A DNA stretch of 64,000 nucleotides from Psococerastis gibbosa (Eukaryota > Arthropoda > Insecta > Psocodea > Psocidae): contig OZ020488.1 of assembly GCA_963971405.1 (NCBI GenBank), positions 22,277,089-22,341,088 of the forward strand, in the 5' to 3' direction. Positions 31,552 through 41,312 of the stretch are shown here, piece by piece. Both the position numbers and the translations under genes were made by a program. The notes beneath the pieces were generated by a model. That model was not told the DNA's origin, did no database searches, and was given only the letters and a program-made list of their open reading frames with translations. Position 1 is the first letter of the stretch. Each line of letters opens with the position of its first letter.

Positions 31552-31875
31552 TTATCGAATCGAAAACAAAAGAATCCGGAGAGGTTGACAATAGGATTCA
31601 GTTATGAAAAGAAAGTTGGAGAACTCAAGAATGAGACTAAGAGCTTTTGGTAGATTCCCATATAATTTGAAGAAAGAGGTAGATTTATAAAAACTTTCTA
31701 CTACCGACATGACCAAATCTCGTAAAGTTATCCTTTGCAAGGTAACAAGATTATTTCCTTTCATAGGAACCATTTCATAACAAATTCGGTGCAACATAAA
31801 CATTTTATCGTTCTCAATTTCAATGTGAGTTGTTTGAATCACATCAAATAATATTCTTCTTAAGCAGCCCCGTTG
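31552..31875 (-). CDS. Candidate coding ORF/exon, unrecognised
   Basis: A minus-strand frame is open for about 107 codons, from a stop at 31876-31878 to TAA at 31552. The sequence looks protein-like (FDVIQTTHIEIENDKMFMLH, then RITLRDLVMSVVESFYKS and a hydrophobic C-terminal third). It has no ATG until internal methionines, and the upstream flank lacks a pyrimidine tract, so neither a start nor an acceptor is established. I do not recognise a family. It could be an exon or a decayed coding fragment. It lies 330 bp downstream (minus sense) of the second Ly6 gene. Confidence 0.3.
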   Translation of the reverse strand, partial: QRGCLRRILFDVIQTTHIEIENDKMFMLHRICYEMVPMKGNNLVTLQRITLRDLVMSVVESFYKSTSFFKLYGNLPKALSLILEFSNFLFITESYCQPLRILLFSIR

Positions 31876-31879
31876 TCAT

Positions 31880-32204
31880 CCCCTAAGTTGGTTCCACCCC
31901 TCTCCTTGGACTTCCTTCCGCTATACCCACCCCCGCCTCTTTTCCCTGGGCTGCTCATGAGAATATCTCCCATTCAACTGTCGATGTGATATTTGATAAG
32001 CGAATGAGCAGTTTAGCTCGTTAGTGGCAGACAACGTAATGACTAACATGCGTAAAATTTAATGGCACTAATGAAGATCGACAGTAGTCACAAAGTATTA
32101 CAAAGTACTGAGATGTACGATATAAGTACAAAATGGCTACAGAGGGGGGTGGGAAATGAGAATGTAGAAATTAGGATAAACATCTAATTTTCATCACCCG
32201 TATC
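31880..32204. other. 3' flank of the second Ly6 gene
   Basis: Downstream region in minus sense. No repeat was recognised and no AATAAA was found close to the stop. Confidence 0.3.
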
Positions 32205-32654
32205 TCAAACACTTAAAAAAAGTCTGAATATGTTCACTAGTATCATAAAAATATATGTATAGAACGCTTTAGTATGGCACGATGCACTATTACAACCATC
32301 AGTATTGCAGTCGCAGTTGTACGTATCGTCGTCGTTTTTGTCGCACAGTATGCCTCTGTAATGTTTACATGTGTTTGGTGGAAAAGCATCGGGTGAGCTG
32401 CATTTTCTCTCAAGCCACTTAATAGTTGTCCTCTTGGTTCCCTCACAGAATGTTCCCTTGTGGCAAATTTCATTCGTTTTGTTGCACTTTTTGTAGTAAG
32501 TTTTGAGAATGTACGGATCTGAAATATCGAAATAGTCGAGACATTGTGAATCGTTTTGGCCACTGGCTCCACTGCAAACGAAACAATAAATTGAATTGAC
32601 AGTCGCAAATAAAGAGGTGATTGATATTACAATCAAGATGGAGTAGATGCGCAT
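32205..32654 (-). CDS. Ly6/three-finger domain protein, 149 aa
   Basis: Complete single-ORF gene from ATG (32654) to stop (32205). Residues 1-21 are a clear signal peptide (ILIVISITSLFATVNS). The mature chain opens IYCFVCSGA (C24, C27) and closes NCDCNTDGCNSASC (C114, C116, C121, C126), with further cysteines at 38, 57, 64, 70, 85, 96 and 104: the Ly6/uPAR pattern with extra pairs. Possible N-glycosylation sites are NDS (34) and NKT (58). The hydrophobic C-terminus (about 129-149) fits a GPI attachment signal, placing it on the outer cell surface. Its motif YFDISDPYI parallels PYDTTDPFV in the 19.1 kb gene, so both belong to one expanded insect-type Ly6 group. The ligand is unknown. Confidence 0.88.
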   Translation of the reverse strand: MRIYSILIVISITSLFATVNSIYCFVCSGASGQNDSQCLDYFDISDPYILKTYYKKCNKTNEICHKGTFCEGTKRTTIKWLERKCSSPDAFPPNTCKHYRGILCDKNDDDTYNCDCNTDGCNSASCHTKAFYTYIFMILVNIFRLFLSV

Positions 32655-33399
32655 TTTGTGTCCAACCAGACTTCAATAAATTTAGCTACGTTTTGTGTTG
32701 CATGTTTATTTACTTTACTGCCGCTAATATTTATATACAAGTAGTAAGCAGTGTTTTGAAGAAACTTTAATGTAATCAATTTGTGACAGGCAGGGTACCT
32801 CGAACAAGTTATATTCTCAATCGCTTCACTTCAATAAGTGTCGTTTTCACAATAATTCTGGAAGAACTATCGCATCATCGTCATTATCATCATTTATCTT
32901 TTTTTAAATATTGCACGTTCAATAAATAAATAAATAAACTAAATACCTATTGCAATGAACAAGGGGATAAGCATGTTATACTGTATACCGTAGGCTATAT
33001 TGTTATAGTCAAAATGAAGGCTAACAGTTAACAAGCAGCAATCAGTATTGAGTTGACAATAATTACATGCAGGATGCATTAATAATTCAACAGAGGAAGG
33101 GGAAACGCCAGGCTGGAGCTAAGAAATGCTGTAGATGAATAATTATGGCGACATACCGACATGAGACCCCAACCCATTTGCATTCAAATAAACCGTCTCC
33201 CCAGCTCTCAGTAAATTTTTCCCTTTCTCGTTGGTTGCTCGGGAGTAAGATAATTTCCAGGATCTATGAAATAGACAAAATCTGAGCTTTTATATATTAT
33301 TTTCCCGAGAATTACTGAAGTTGGGTTTAATCAAGATTATTGTCGGAAAAAGTACTTTCATCAACTTCCTATGGATGTAGAAAACCTTAGACCATATAA
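32655..33399. other. No gene; upstream region of the Ly6 gene and intergenic DNA
   Basis: Contains the presumed promoter of the minus-strand Ly6 gene just above 32654, but I see no diagnostic promoter motif. (TAAA)n near 32923. Confidence 0.3.
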
Positions 33400-33563
33400 C
33401 AGGCCCGTACCCAAGGGGGCCATGCTCCCCCCCCCAAATTTGATAGGATGGTCATTGCATTTACAGCCTCACAGGTGAATCACTACGGATGTATCATTTA
33501 TATATAAAAAATTGTGCTTGCTCCCCCCCCCCCAAAAAAAAAATTCTGGGTGGTACGGGCCTA
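33400..33563. mobile_element. hAT-like MITE, 164 bp
   Basis: CAGGCCCGTACCC at 33400 mirrors GGTACGGGCCTA at 33552. Two C runs lie inside (about 33427 and 33524). The flanks CCATATAA and CCATAAAT are similar but not a clean 8-bp duplication. Confidence 0.6.
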
Positions 33564-33818
33564 CCATAAATTACTACTTACATATTATCTAAGTAAAAAA
33601 CTATAATTTATTCAGAAAAAAAGAATCCACAAATGGCTTATTTCTATAACAAATAACAATCCCTCACGTACATACGCTACACCTACGCCATACAAAACAT
33701 TACCGTACCATGCAATACATATGTTCATACATATTTACTTCCAATAAAGTTAAGTTGCTTTAAATCAGTTAACCTTGTCTACATTAAAATATTGTTTTTT
33801 GTATTGTAGTCTATATTG

Positions 33819-34021
33819 TCAGGACATGTAGCGTAGTGGTACAGACTCCAACTTTCACCCGAAAGTTTGTTGGTTCAAATCACACACTTGCTTCATTTTC
33901 TGGCCAGGAAGCAGGCGGTCCCGAGTCTACCTAGTTGAGTGTAAAATAGGGCTTTATAGCCCTAACTCCGCTAGGTTGGCTTAGTAATAGAACAAAAAAA
34001 GTCAATATTTATTTATATATT
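33819..34021 (+). repeat. SINE family 1, full-length copy
   Basis: tRNA-derived head TGTAGCGTAGTGGTACAGAC (A-box-like TAGCGTAGTGG), CTTTCACCCGAAAG stem and B box GGTTCAAATC, then body TCTGGCCAGGAAGCAGGCGG, TTGAGTGTAAAATAGGGC, AGCCCTAACTCCGCTAGGTT, TAGTAATAGAACAAAAAA and a TATTTA-type tail. Other copies: 38430, 39335, 44220, 49912, 50690, 51321, 54245, 58109. Confidence 0.85.
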
Positions 34022-35069
34022 GTCGTGTAAAGATTGGAAATACTTGATTCATTCATTCATTCACTGTTGGATCAGCAATTAAAAAGAATGGAACACAGAG
34101 TTTGTTGGGTTTCATTAATGAATGTTTATAGAAATATTGGCATAAACAAAAGTGGTGCGTTCGTTTCAATCAATGGCCCAACAGTACCAATTTCTGTCTA
34201 AGACTCTAAGTGCAATAAGCACTGACTTATTTATAGGACGCTGTGATGGAAGTAGGTAGTAGACGTCTGGTTCAATAGCTTGTATGCAAGGGCGGATCCA
34301 GCGGAAAATTTAGGGGGGGTCAGTACAAAAAGTAGTTTGTTGATTGAAAAGTAGAGTTCAATATTTTTTTTTTCTATCTTATATGAATTTACTTATTTAA
34401 TGGGAAAGGCCAAAACTCCCCCAATTTTTAATATTATATATTAAATTTGTAATATTAAATCCTTTCTTTCCACACAAATAAAAAGTTTGTTTGTTCAATG
34501 CGACGGCTTTTTGTGTATCGTTAGCTATGCCTCCACTATATCCCTGTATTCGCTAATTTATTCTTCTTCTTCTGAGGTCACAATCTCAACACTTAGTTGG
34601 CAGCAACTCTTTATAAATATCATCCTCCAGCGGTAGTCCTGCACCTTCCTCTTCAGCTCTCGGTACGTTCGAGCTCCTTATTTATTACCCGGTCATATTA
34701 CAAATTGGAAGTAGGTAGTTTCCCTGTGCTTAACTCAAGGATTAAAAAAAATTAACCAGCTTTTAAATCAAATTATTCAGTAGAAAAATCAAAGACGCCC
34801 ATTTCGTTTCCGTTATTACAATACAAAAAGCCATCATATTTTCACCAGCAGGGCAGTAAAGTTTGTAAGCAGGGTTTCCAGTCGGGCGAAGCAGGATACC
34901 ATGTTTTTTGTATTATTCTGCTCAAAGTAATGTTTCGTCATTGTTTCCATTATTATTGACTGCTCACCAGTTCTATTCCAGAACTCATTAACTCCAGAAT
35001 ATATGCAACTCAGATATGAGTAATAGTTGACAGCTATGGGCAGATGGGTCATCTGACCCACCTCGATTG
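34022..35069. other. No gene; hAT-like end and LINE-like scrap
   Basis: GGGCGGATCCAGCGGAAAAT at about 34291 resembles one hAT MITE end. Minus-strand text at 34556-34690 (GAGCTGAAGAGGAAGGTGCA, then GAAGAAGAAGAATA) looks like a LINE tail. The minus-strand ORF at 34834-35061 lacks an ATG and a family and is not accepted. Confidence 0.3.
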
Positions 35070-35905
35070 ACCTGGAAAAAATGGTGAAATGGCAAATGTA
35101 TGCTCTGAAGTTGAAATGTGGAAGGACCTATGGGCAAGATTCAGACCTAGAAGAAATAAAATTGCATGATGCACTAAATAAGTGTGAATTTTACCCAGCG
35201 ATAAAGCAAGCTATACTTCTAATATTTTTTTTTTAAGCGCCAGACCCATGTGGGTAAACGCGCTTCCTGGTTTGTAGTTTGCCGGTGTTGGTTGTCTGTA
35301 TTGTGTGCGTATGAGTTGATGGTGTGAGGCCAGGCGCGGATCTATGGGGGGGCTATAGCCCCCCCCCCATTAGGGTCCTCAAAATGCGTAAAACCCCACT
35401 ATTTCAGTCCTATTTTTCACAATTTTTCTCACGGGGGAGACCCCCGGGCCCCCTTTCTGCTCGATTGTATTAATTACTTATAATATAGAACCCTTATTGC
35501 TCTGAAAATGCGTAAAACCCCAATATTTCAGACCTAATTTAAAAAAAAATCGAAATTTAATCTTAGCCCCTCCTTGGTCTCATTCTAGATCCGCGCCTGT
35601 GTGTGGCAAACTGCGATCAGGAGAGCACTGGACAACGGGTTGCCCAGTGACCGTCTAAGGGCAGTTTCTTACTTTACCGCCTACTACATGCACCGTAGAG
35701 AGAACGTTTAGTACTTTACCAACGATGAAAACTTGGCTAAGGGCCACTATGGCTGAAAACAGGCTGAGCGGACTGTGTATGATGAGTGTTCACAGAGGAA
35801 AATTGAAAACTATGGATAAATTCTTAGATCAAGTCCTTTGGTTTTTTGCCCAAACTCCACGAAGGTTGGCATTCGCCTTTTCCGACCACTGGGACACAGT
35901 ACAAT
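35070..35905 (+). pseudogene. Broken hAT transposase (ZMYM1/52-kDa-repressor-like)
   Basis: Two plus-strand pieces of one C-terminal hAT region. At 35070-35235: DLEKMVKWQMYALKLKCG, then LHDALNKCEFYPAIKQAIL. At about 35702-35905: ERTFSTLPTMKTWLRATMAE, then NRLSGLCMMSVHRGKL, the hAT dimerisation block with its conserved E. They are separated by about 460 bp that includes the hAT MITE 35331-35599 and an unassigned insert starting near 35236. The motif style (CEFYPAI, ERTFSTLPTMKTW) differs from the 15-17.6 kb transposase, so this is a second, older hAT lineage. Not functional. Confidence 0.7.
35323..35607. mobile_element. hAT MITE, 269 bp, inserted beside the broken transposase
   Basis: Element 35331-35599 begins CAGGCGCGGATCTA and ends with the inverse TAGATCCGCGCCTG. 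Flanks TGTGAGGC (35323-35330) and TGTGTGGC (35600-35607) match at 7 of 8. The interior repeats AAATGCGTAAAACCCCA twice and carries G/C runs; related text is at 13985-14220. Confidence 0.85.
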
Positions 35906-35907
35906 AG

Positions 35908-36398
35908 GCTGCCATTGTACACTCATACAGAGATTTTTTCTCATACTGATGTTTTTTAAACTGCCCATTTGGCCACTTTTATTAAATATAATAAATAGGA
36001 TGATTAATAATGATTTTTTATTTATAATATTACTTTATTCCATATCTGCCCCCCCCCCCCCTTACAAAAACTGTTGAATTTTCAATTTTTTTCATTCGCT
36101 CTTGACCCACCTCATATTTCATCCTGCGGACGGCCATGTAATAGTTTATATTGTATGATGAGACAACCGTATAAGATGCCGGTGCACAACGGCAGATTCT
36201 GCTGCGAAAGTACTCCGTCATAAGCAATAAGAGTAAAATTGACATTATGCACCAGCAGTACCTATTTTCCACTGATCGTCCATGGCGGAGTATTGTCGGC
36301 TATCGCAGTCCACGGGGTATAAACAGAACTATAAGAACACCATATGAAAAAAAACTTGCTGCAGTACAAGGAACGTGTCCAGGATATTATTTTTCTTC
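35908..36398. other. No recognised feature
   Basis: Sequence with a C run near 36050; short ORFs only. Confidence 0.3.
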
Positions 36399-36545
36399 TA
36401 AGGCGGGGTTTCCACATACGTCAATTGTCAATGAGACATGTGAAATTGAAGGTTTAGCAGACATTAAAGACATACTAAAAATTCTGCTACCACGTCAAAA
36501 CCATATTTCTCATTGACGATTGACGTATGTGGAAACCCCGCCTTA
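36399..36545. mobile_element. PIF/Harbinger-like MITE, 141 bp
   Basis: Element 36402-36542 with TAA on the left and TTA on the right. Termini GGCGGGGTTTCCACATACG and inverse; the stem extends through TCAATTGTCAATGAGA with minor changes. The central motif TTCTGCTACCACGTCA is present. Confidence 0.9.
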
Positions 36546-36698
36546 TGAGAATCCAAGATATGGACATTTTTTCAGATCTTTCTCATGAACACTTTCTTAT
36601 GAACTTTATTTCACGGGGCAAGTTTTAGCTTTACTCTATTAACAATGGCGGTTTTTAGCATATCAGTGAACCCGCAAATAGGCTTTCCTATTTATTAA

Positions 36699-36843
36699 TT
36701 AGGCGGGGTTTCCATTGACCTCGCATTGCAAAATGCACATACGTTGACGTGGTAGCAGACATCATTAATAAGTCTTTAATGTCTGCTACCACGTCGACGT
36801 CATGTACATTCTGCAATGCGAGGTCAATGGAAACCCCGCCTAA
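36699..36843. mobile_element. PIF/Harbinger-like MITE, 139 bp
   Basis: Element 36702-36840, flanked TTA/TAA. Termini GGCGGGGTTTCCATTGACC and inverse, then TCGCATTGCA and its inverse. The centre is GACGTGGTAGCAGACATC facing AATGTCTGCTACCACGTC: the simple, un-nested form of the outer unit found at 1239 and 53157. Confidence 0.9.
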
Positions 36844-38187
36844 GTGTAGGCACCAACATAGATAATAATGTCAGTAGTTTAATGGTAAATAATACAACAC
36901 AAAAATAATGGCAGCGTATGCAATGAATTGGGGCATAAATTACCAATAATTTCTTCTTATGCTATTCTATTTTATCATTATTGTATTGGGGCAATCTCTT
37001 CGTGCACTAGTGGATTCAGTAATGTTCTAATGCCCCAACCCCCATGGCCCAACTTACACTAGATAAAACGCACTTTCAAATTTTTTCACACATATAAATT
37101 AATAATTTTTCATTTCTAATATCTAAATAAAGCTAAGAACCAATTTTTAAATTACGGCGGGAAAATTTGCTATAACCACGGCTCACCATAATTTTCTTTC
37201 TATCATAGACCTCCTGACTATAGGCTTTCCATCCACTAGTTAGCCCCCCCCCTCTTCCCCTCTACAAATTTCTAGATTCGCTAGTGTCTTTTGCATTTAC
37301 TCCGATAGTTCAACATAAAAAATGTAATTTAATGGCTCAAAATAAACATTAACAAACACAGGGATATCATACGCTCCTTCATTCAAACTTCTACGTCTTT
37401 CTGTCATTCAGCGTACAGAAAAATAAGGTTTACAACTTCCCAAAATAACTAATCTAAATTATAGAGATTATTTGTCTGTGCCTAACATGTACTTATTGTG
37501 TACTGTATTTCTGTACAATTGTTTTTAAATTTAATGTTAATACATTTGAATTCTTCAATAAAGAAAGACGAAAATGAACAATTTCACTCCACTCCCCTTC
37601 CTCGATATTTTGTAACCGGACCTGAGGGTCAGTGGAAAGTCAGTGTAGACACACAGTAACTTGTTGGGGACATTACGTTGGACGAGTGTATCCCAGCAAA
37701 ACCAAAATTTTCCCACATGAAAATATTTTCAAAAAAATATCAGATAGCTCCGTATGACATTGAACTGTTCATTATTCAGACCATTCATTTGAAACGATGA
37801 TAATAACATCAAAAGATAACAAAACAAACACATTCATCACGGTTTCAGTTCAGTAATGTTCAACTAATTAACTTTTTAATTTTACATTTTTGCGCCGAGA
37901 GAAAAATTTTATTGCCGTTGAAAAGAATAAATGAGTTTCAGACATGAATAGACATTTTTTTTTTTCAATTGTCCTTCGAATGCTCATATTCAGCTTGACA
38001 AAAAGTGAGAATGGGGCTTTCATTTTTTTCTATATTTCAGGATTTCATTGATGAGGTTCCTCCCAACAGAATATAATGACAAATGTCAACAGCCACTATG
38101 CAAAAGATTTAAATGAATTACGATGCCATAAGTACAATATAATGCAAATTACAATAAAAATGTATTAAGTGTCCAACTTGCTAAAAC
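36844..38187. other. 1.3 kb without a recognised feature
   Basis: Unique-looking AT-rich sequence with no open exon, no repeat shared with the rest of the window, and no RNA gene that I can see. Confidence 0.35.
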
Positions 38188-38388
38188 TGCCTGATCAAGG
38201 CCGTAGCCAAGGGGGGCTCATGGGGGTTCAAACCCCCCCCCCCCAAATGAAATGGCTTGACACTAGATAGAATCTGATTTTATGAGGAAAAATAAAAACT
38301 ACTATTATATAAATAGAAATATCCAATGAAATTTCTGAACCCCCCCCCCCCCCGAACAAAAAATCCTGTCTACGGCCTTGTGTCTGAT
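38188..38388. mobile_element. hAT MITE, 185 bp, with 8-bp duplication
   Basis: Element 38196-38380: CAAGGCCGTAG and inverse CTACGGCCTTG. Flanks TGCCTGAT (38188-38195) and TGTCTGAT (38381-38388) match at 7 of 8. Poly-C runs lie near both ends (about 38234 and 38340). Confidence 0.8.
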
Positions 38389-38429
38389 GTATTCAAATCA
38401 CAAATGAACATAGTCATATATATAATTAT

Positions 38430-38658
38430 AAATAAATAAATAATAAATAAATAAATAAGGACTTTTTTTGTACTATTACTAAGCCAACCTTGCGGAGTTA
38501 GGGCTATAAAGCCCTCTCTTACACTCAACTCAAGGCCCGGGAGCACCTGCTTTACATGCCCTCCGAAGCATGGCCAGAAAATGTAGGTAGTGTAGGGCTC
38601 GAACCAACAACCTTTCGGGTGAAAGTCGGAGTCCGTACCACCACTCTACATGTCCTGA
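38430..38658 (-). repeat. SINE family 1 copy
   Basis: Minus orientation: tail (AAATAAAT)n, TTACTAAGCCAACCTTGCGG, CTATAAAGCCCTCTCTTACA, GCTCGAACCAACAACCTTTC (inverse B box) and CCACTCTACATGTCCTGA. Nearly complete. Confidence 0.85.
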
Positions 38659-38753
38659 TTAATTAATCATATAGGTAAAATTTAGAGGGTCGCGATGCAA
38701 TTTTATGTCATTTAGGGATCCGCGACGAAAAAAAGTTTGAGAACCTCTGACCT

Positions 38754-38888
38754 AGGGACATGGATGGATACAGGGGGGGGGGGCAGGGGGGTAACTTTAG
38801 TAAATCTATTGTACGTTCATTTATTACGTTTATCCTATTTTGACCCCCAACTACCTCCCCAAGAAAATGGGCGGGATCCGTCCCTGCC
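38754..38888. mobile_element. Probable hAT MITE, decayed
   Basis: TAGGGACATGGATGGATACA at about 38754 mirrors GGGCGGGATCCGTCCCTG at 38870, like the 29793 element. No clean duplication. Confidence 0.45.
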
Positions 38889-39334
38889 TAGAGTTCTGAA
38901 TATGTGAGATGGGATATTCCCTCCTGCCGAAAATATGAATTTAATTATTCTAGTGGCATACCTGCAGCGTCTTTTTCGTTAGTGAAGACGACAATGCAGA
39001 ATTCCAGAACTCTAGTATGATCACTTTTGTGAGCGACGGAAACATTCAGTACCTAGACAATGAAAAATGTTTGACCTGAAATTATGACAAAGCCGTTTAA
39101 AAGAAAATTTACCGGTGAAGTTCGCGGAGATTTCGGAAACAAAAAGACTCATAAAAATAAATCAAAGACACGTCGGCAAGGGTTCTAGAGGGAATGCACT
39201 AAGCGGAAGGTGTAAATTCCGTAAAGCAACTACCATGAAGGAAAGACGCCCCCCCCCCCCTCTCACTTTCCTATCTTTGCACAGGTTTATCCCCGATGAG
39301 AACACATACAGTAACTTAGTGGTGTACGTATACT

Positions 39335-39645
39335 GTGCTACGATGACCAAAATACAGGGAAAGGTTGGTAGTTCAAGTCCCACACTTGCTATAATTTCTG
39401 GCCATGCATGTAAAGCATGTGGTCCCGGGCCATCCTAGTTGAGTGTAAGAGAGGACTTTTTAGCCCTAACTCCATGAGTTTGGCTTAGGCGCTTATTCTA
39501 CAGACGTCAATAGTCAAAATAATGCTGATATTGACGTGGTAGCAGACATTTTTACACTGTCTTTAATGTCTGCTACCACGTCAAACACGTCAATAATCAC
39601 TATTGACGTCGGTGGAATAAGCGCCTTAGCAATAGAACCAGATCG
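39335..39645 (+). repeat. SINE family 1 copy split by a MITE
   Basis: B-box and body from GGTTGGTAGTTCAAGTCCCA through GTTGAGTGTAAGAGAGGACT to TTTGGCTTA (39487), then the MITE 39488-39625, then TTAGCAATAGAACCAGA. The intact SINE reads GGCTTAGTAATAGAAC at this point, so the MITE duplicated TTA. Confidence 0.8.
39485..39628. mobile_element. PIF/Harbinger-like MITE inside the SINE, 138 bp
   Basis: Element 39488-39625, TTA on both sides. Termini GGCGCTTATTCTACAGACG and inverse GTCGGTGGAATAAGCGCC. The centre GACGTGGTAGCAGACATTTT faces AATGTCTGCTACCACGTC. The SINE consensus provides the empty site. Confidence 0.9.
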
Positions 39646-40700
39646 TGTCATTTATCTGTGCTTGGGACCTTTACATTTCAATTACCGCAATTATTTTCCA
39701 TTACAAAAAGCTGTGCATTCCTTTCTGGATATAAAACGTATTTTTCCTCCCCAATACGGAGTCACGTGATTGTAGTTGATGTAGGGTTGTCAGGTTTCTT
39801 GACTATTTGACAACTCAGAGACCACAAACGGGAAATCGTTTTCCGTTTTTTTTCTTTTCTCACAGGAGAGCTTGATTTTGATGGTTCGTAAGCCGTGTCA
39901 GTAATGCGGAAGTAACTGGTTCACCAGCTCATAATTTGAATTTCATTTATCATAATGGGATGTACTGCCTTCAACTTTTCATTTTTTGTGGCAATCAATT
40001 TTTCCATCAGCTCTTTCTCTCAAATGTGTCAGTTGGAGTATTATTGATTGTTCGGTCCATATTATTAAAAAATTTGACCTATACTGAGCCTGTTAAACTA
40101 TTATAATGAACGGATATTATGCTTACATTTTTCACTATTTTTAATTTAATAATTGTGCAATATTATACAAAATAATCTTACAAATTAAATTTAAATATGG
40201 GTAGACTTGAAAGCCATTTAACACACTATTGACTCACCACACATACGTATAAAATTGCCGCGAGAAGCACCCTTAAATTTCTTTTACTTTTTCACTCCTG
40301 ATGTGGCCCAGAGAGTTCCAAAGCGTCACCGCCTCAACCGAGGAGGAAGAAGATAAGGTCTTGAATGAGTAGAGGATAATTTATTTTTGTCATAGTCTTT
40401 ATAGTACCCATACATGATGTTACAGTGAGACTAATACCCGGCTACATCCCCCCCCCCCCCCCCGCCAGTCAGTTTGCCTTTATAAGCCGAGTTCTTACGG
40501 TAGTAGTTTCTAGGTCGAACAAATTTCCACCCCCAGAAAAAAATTGGCCTGATAAGTTGCTGTCGTCTATCTAACGCCGCCACCCAATGATGAAGCTTGT
40601 GTACATTGAGCGACTCAATTGTGTGGATGATTCTCAGATCTAGGCGGACAATAGGGTTGTGTACTGGGTAGGGGAGGCACGGTAATGACACCACCCCACC
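39646..40700. other. No established gene
   Basis: AT-rich, with a poly-C run at 40449-40463. The minus-strand 87-codon ORF at 40431-40694 spans the homopolymer and is not supported. Confidence 0.3.
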
Positions 40701-40701
40701 A

Positions 40702-40851
40702 GTAGACCACGTGGCCCACCCATCAGAGCCACGTGTCGCGCAAGTAAATCATTTAATTGAAAGCTCTATACCGAGACGGTCGCAACGCTATGGAGGGAGG
40801 GCTATCGGATTACATAGACTTTTCGTGTTCACACTTAGTTTGTTGACTTTA
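40702..40851 (+). CDS. Candidate exon A with a membrane-like segment
   Basis: A plus-strand frame is open from a stop at 40669-40671 to a consensus-like donor, TTGACTTTA/GTAAGTGCG, after 40851. It reads HLIESSIPRRSQRYGGRAIG, then hydrophobic LHRLFVFTLSLLTL. No in-frame ATG, so an acceptor is needed; the best AG is about 40700 (ACCACCCCACCAG), a weak one. The exon ends exactly in phase 0, as required by exon B at 41010, 158 bp on. A basic stretch followed by a hydrophobic run suggests a single-pass membrane or signal-anchor protein. No family recognised. Confidence 0.4.
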
Positions 40852-41009
40852 GTAAGTGCGACCTGTGGACTCATTGGCCTCCATATTATGGCTTATGTCG
40901 CATAGATATTGGATATTAAATTCTTAATACATTAATATTGATTGTCAAGATCTATTTTCTTAACCAGCTATAATACTTTTTCTTTGACTTTCCTCTGCCA
41001 ATTGGGCAG

Positions 41010-41312
41010 AATCAAAACGAATTCAAAGATAATGAAAAAGAATATGTAGATATGGTGCATAACCATAAACTTAGACGTATGGCCGATAGCGCGGTGAAAC
41101 ACTGGAGGAAATGTCAAAGGAAATGGCAGAAGAAACGTTTACAGGTAGTAGGGTTCCTACATAAAAACGAAAATAGCGGCAAATTAAAAACCAAAGAAGT
41201 TTTAATAATAATAAAAAATAAATTAAAAACAAATAATGTACTTACTATTCGACAGGCAGGGACCAACAGAATTCAAGTGCACTTGACTTTAGGTCCCTTG
41301 GAATTGAAATAA
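41010..41312 (+). CDS. Candidate exon B, lysine/arginine-rich
   Basis: The acceptor TTTCCTCTGCCAATTGGGCAG (pyrimidine-rich) ends at 41009. The phase-0 frame reads NQNEFKDNEKEYVDMVHNHK, then RRMADSAVKHWRKCQRKWQK up to a donor-like CAG/GTAGTA at 41144 (135 bp, 45 codons). The same frame stays open without splicing to TAA at 41312 and its end (AGTNRIQVHLTLGPLELK) could also be reached by splicing to ATTCGACAG at about 41255. So the 3' structure is uncertain, but both routes give the same C-terminus. Paired with exon A, this is the best multi-exon model outside SCAI. Function unknown. Confidence 0.45.
   Translation, partial: NQNEFKDNEKEYVDMVHNHKLRRMADSAVKHWRKCQRKWQKKRLQVVGFLHKNENSGKLKTKEVLIIIKNKLKTNNVLTIRQAGTNRIQVHLTLGPLELK

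Noticed and set aside
32243-32676. Overlapping 121- and 68-codon minus-strand ORFs
   Set aside because: Alternate frames of the second Ly6 gene.
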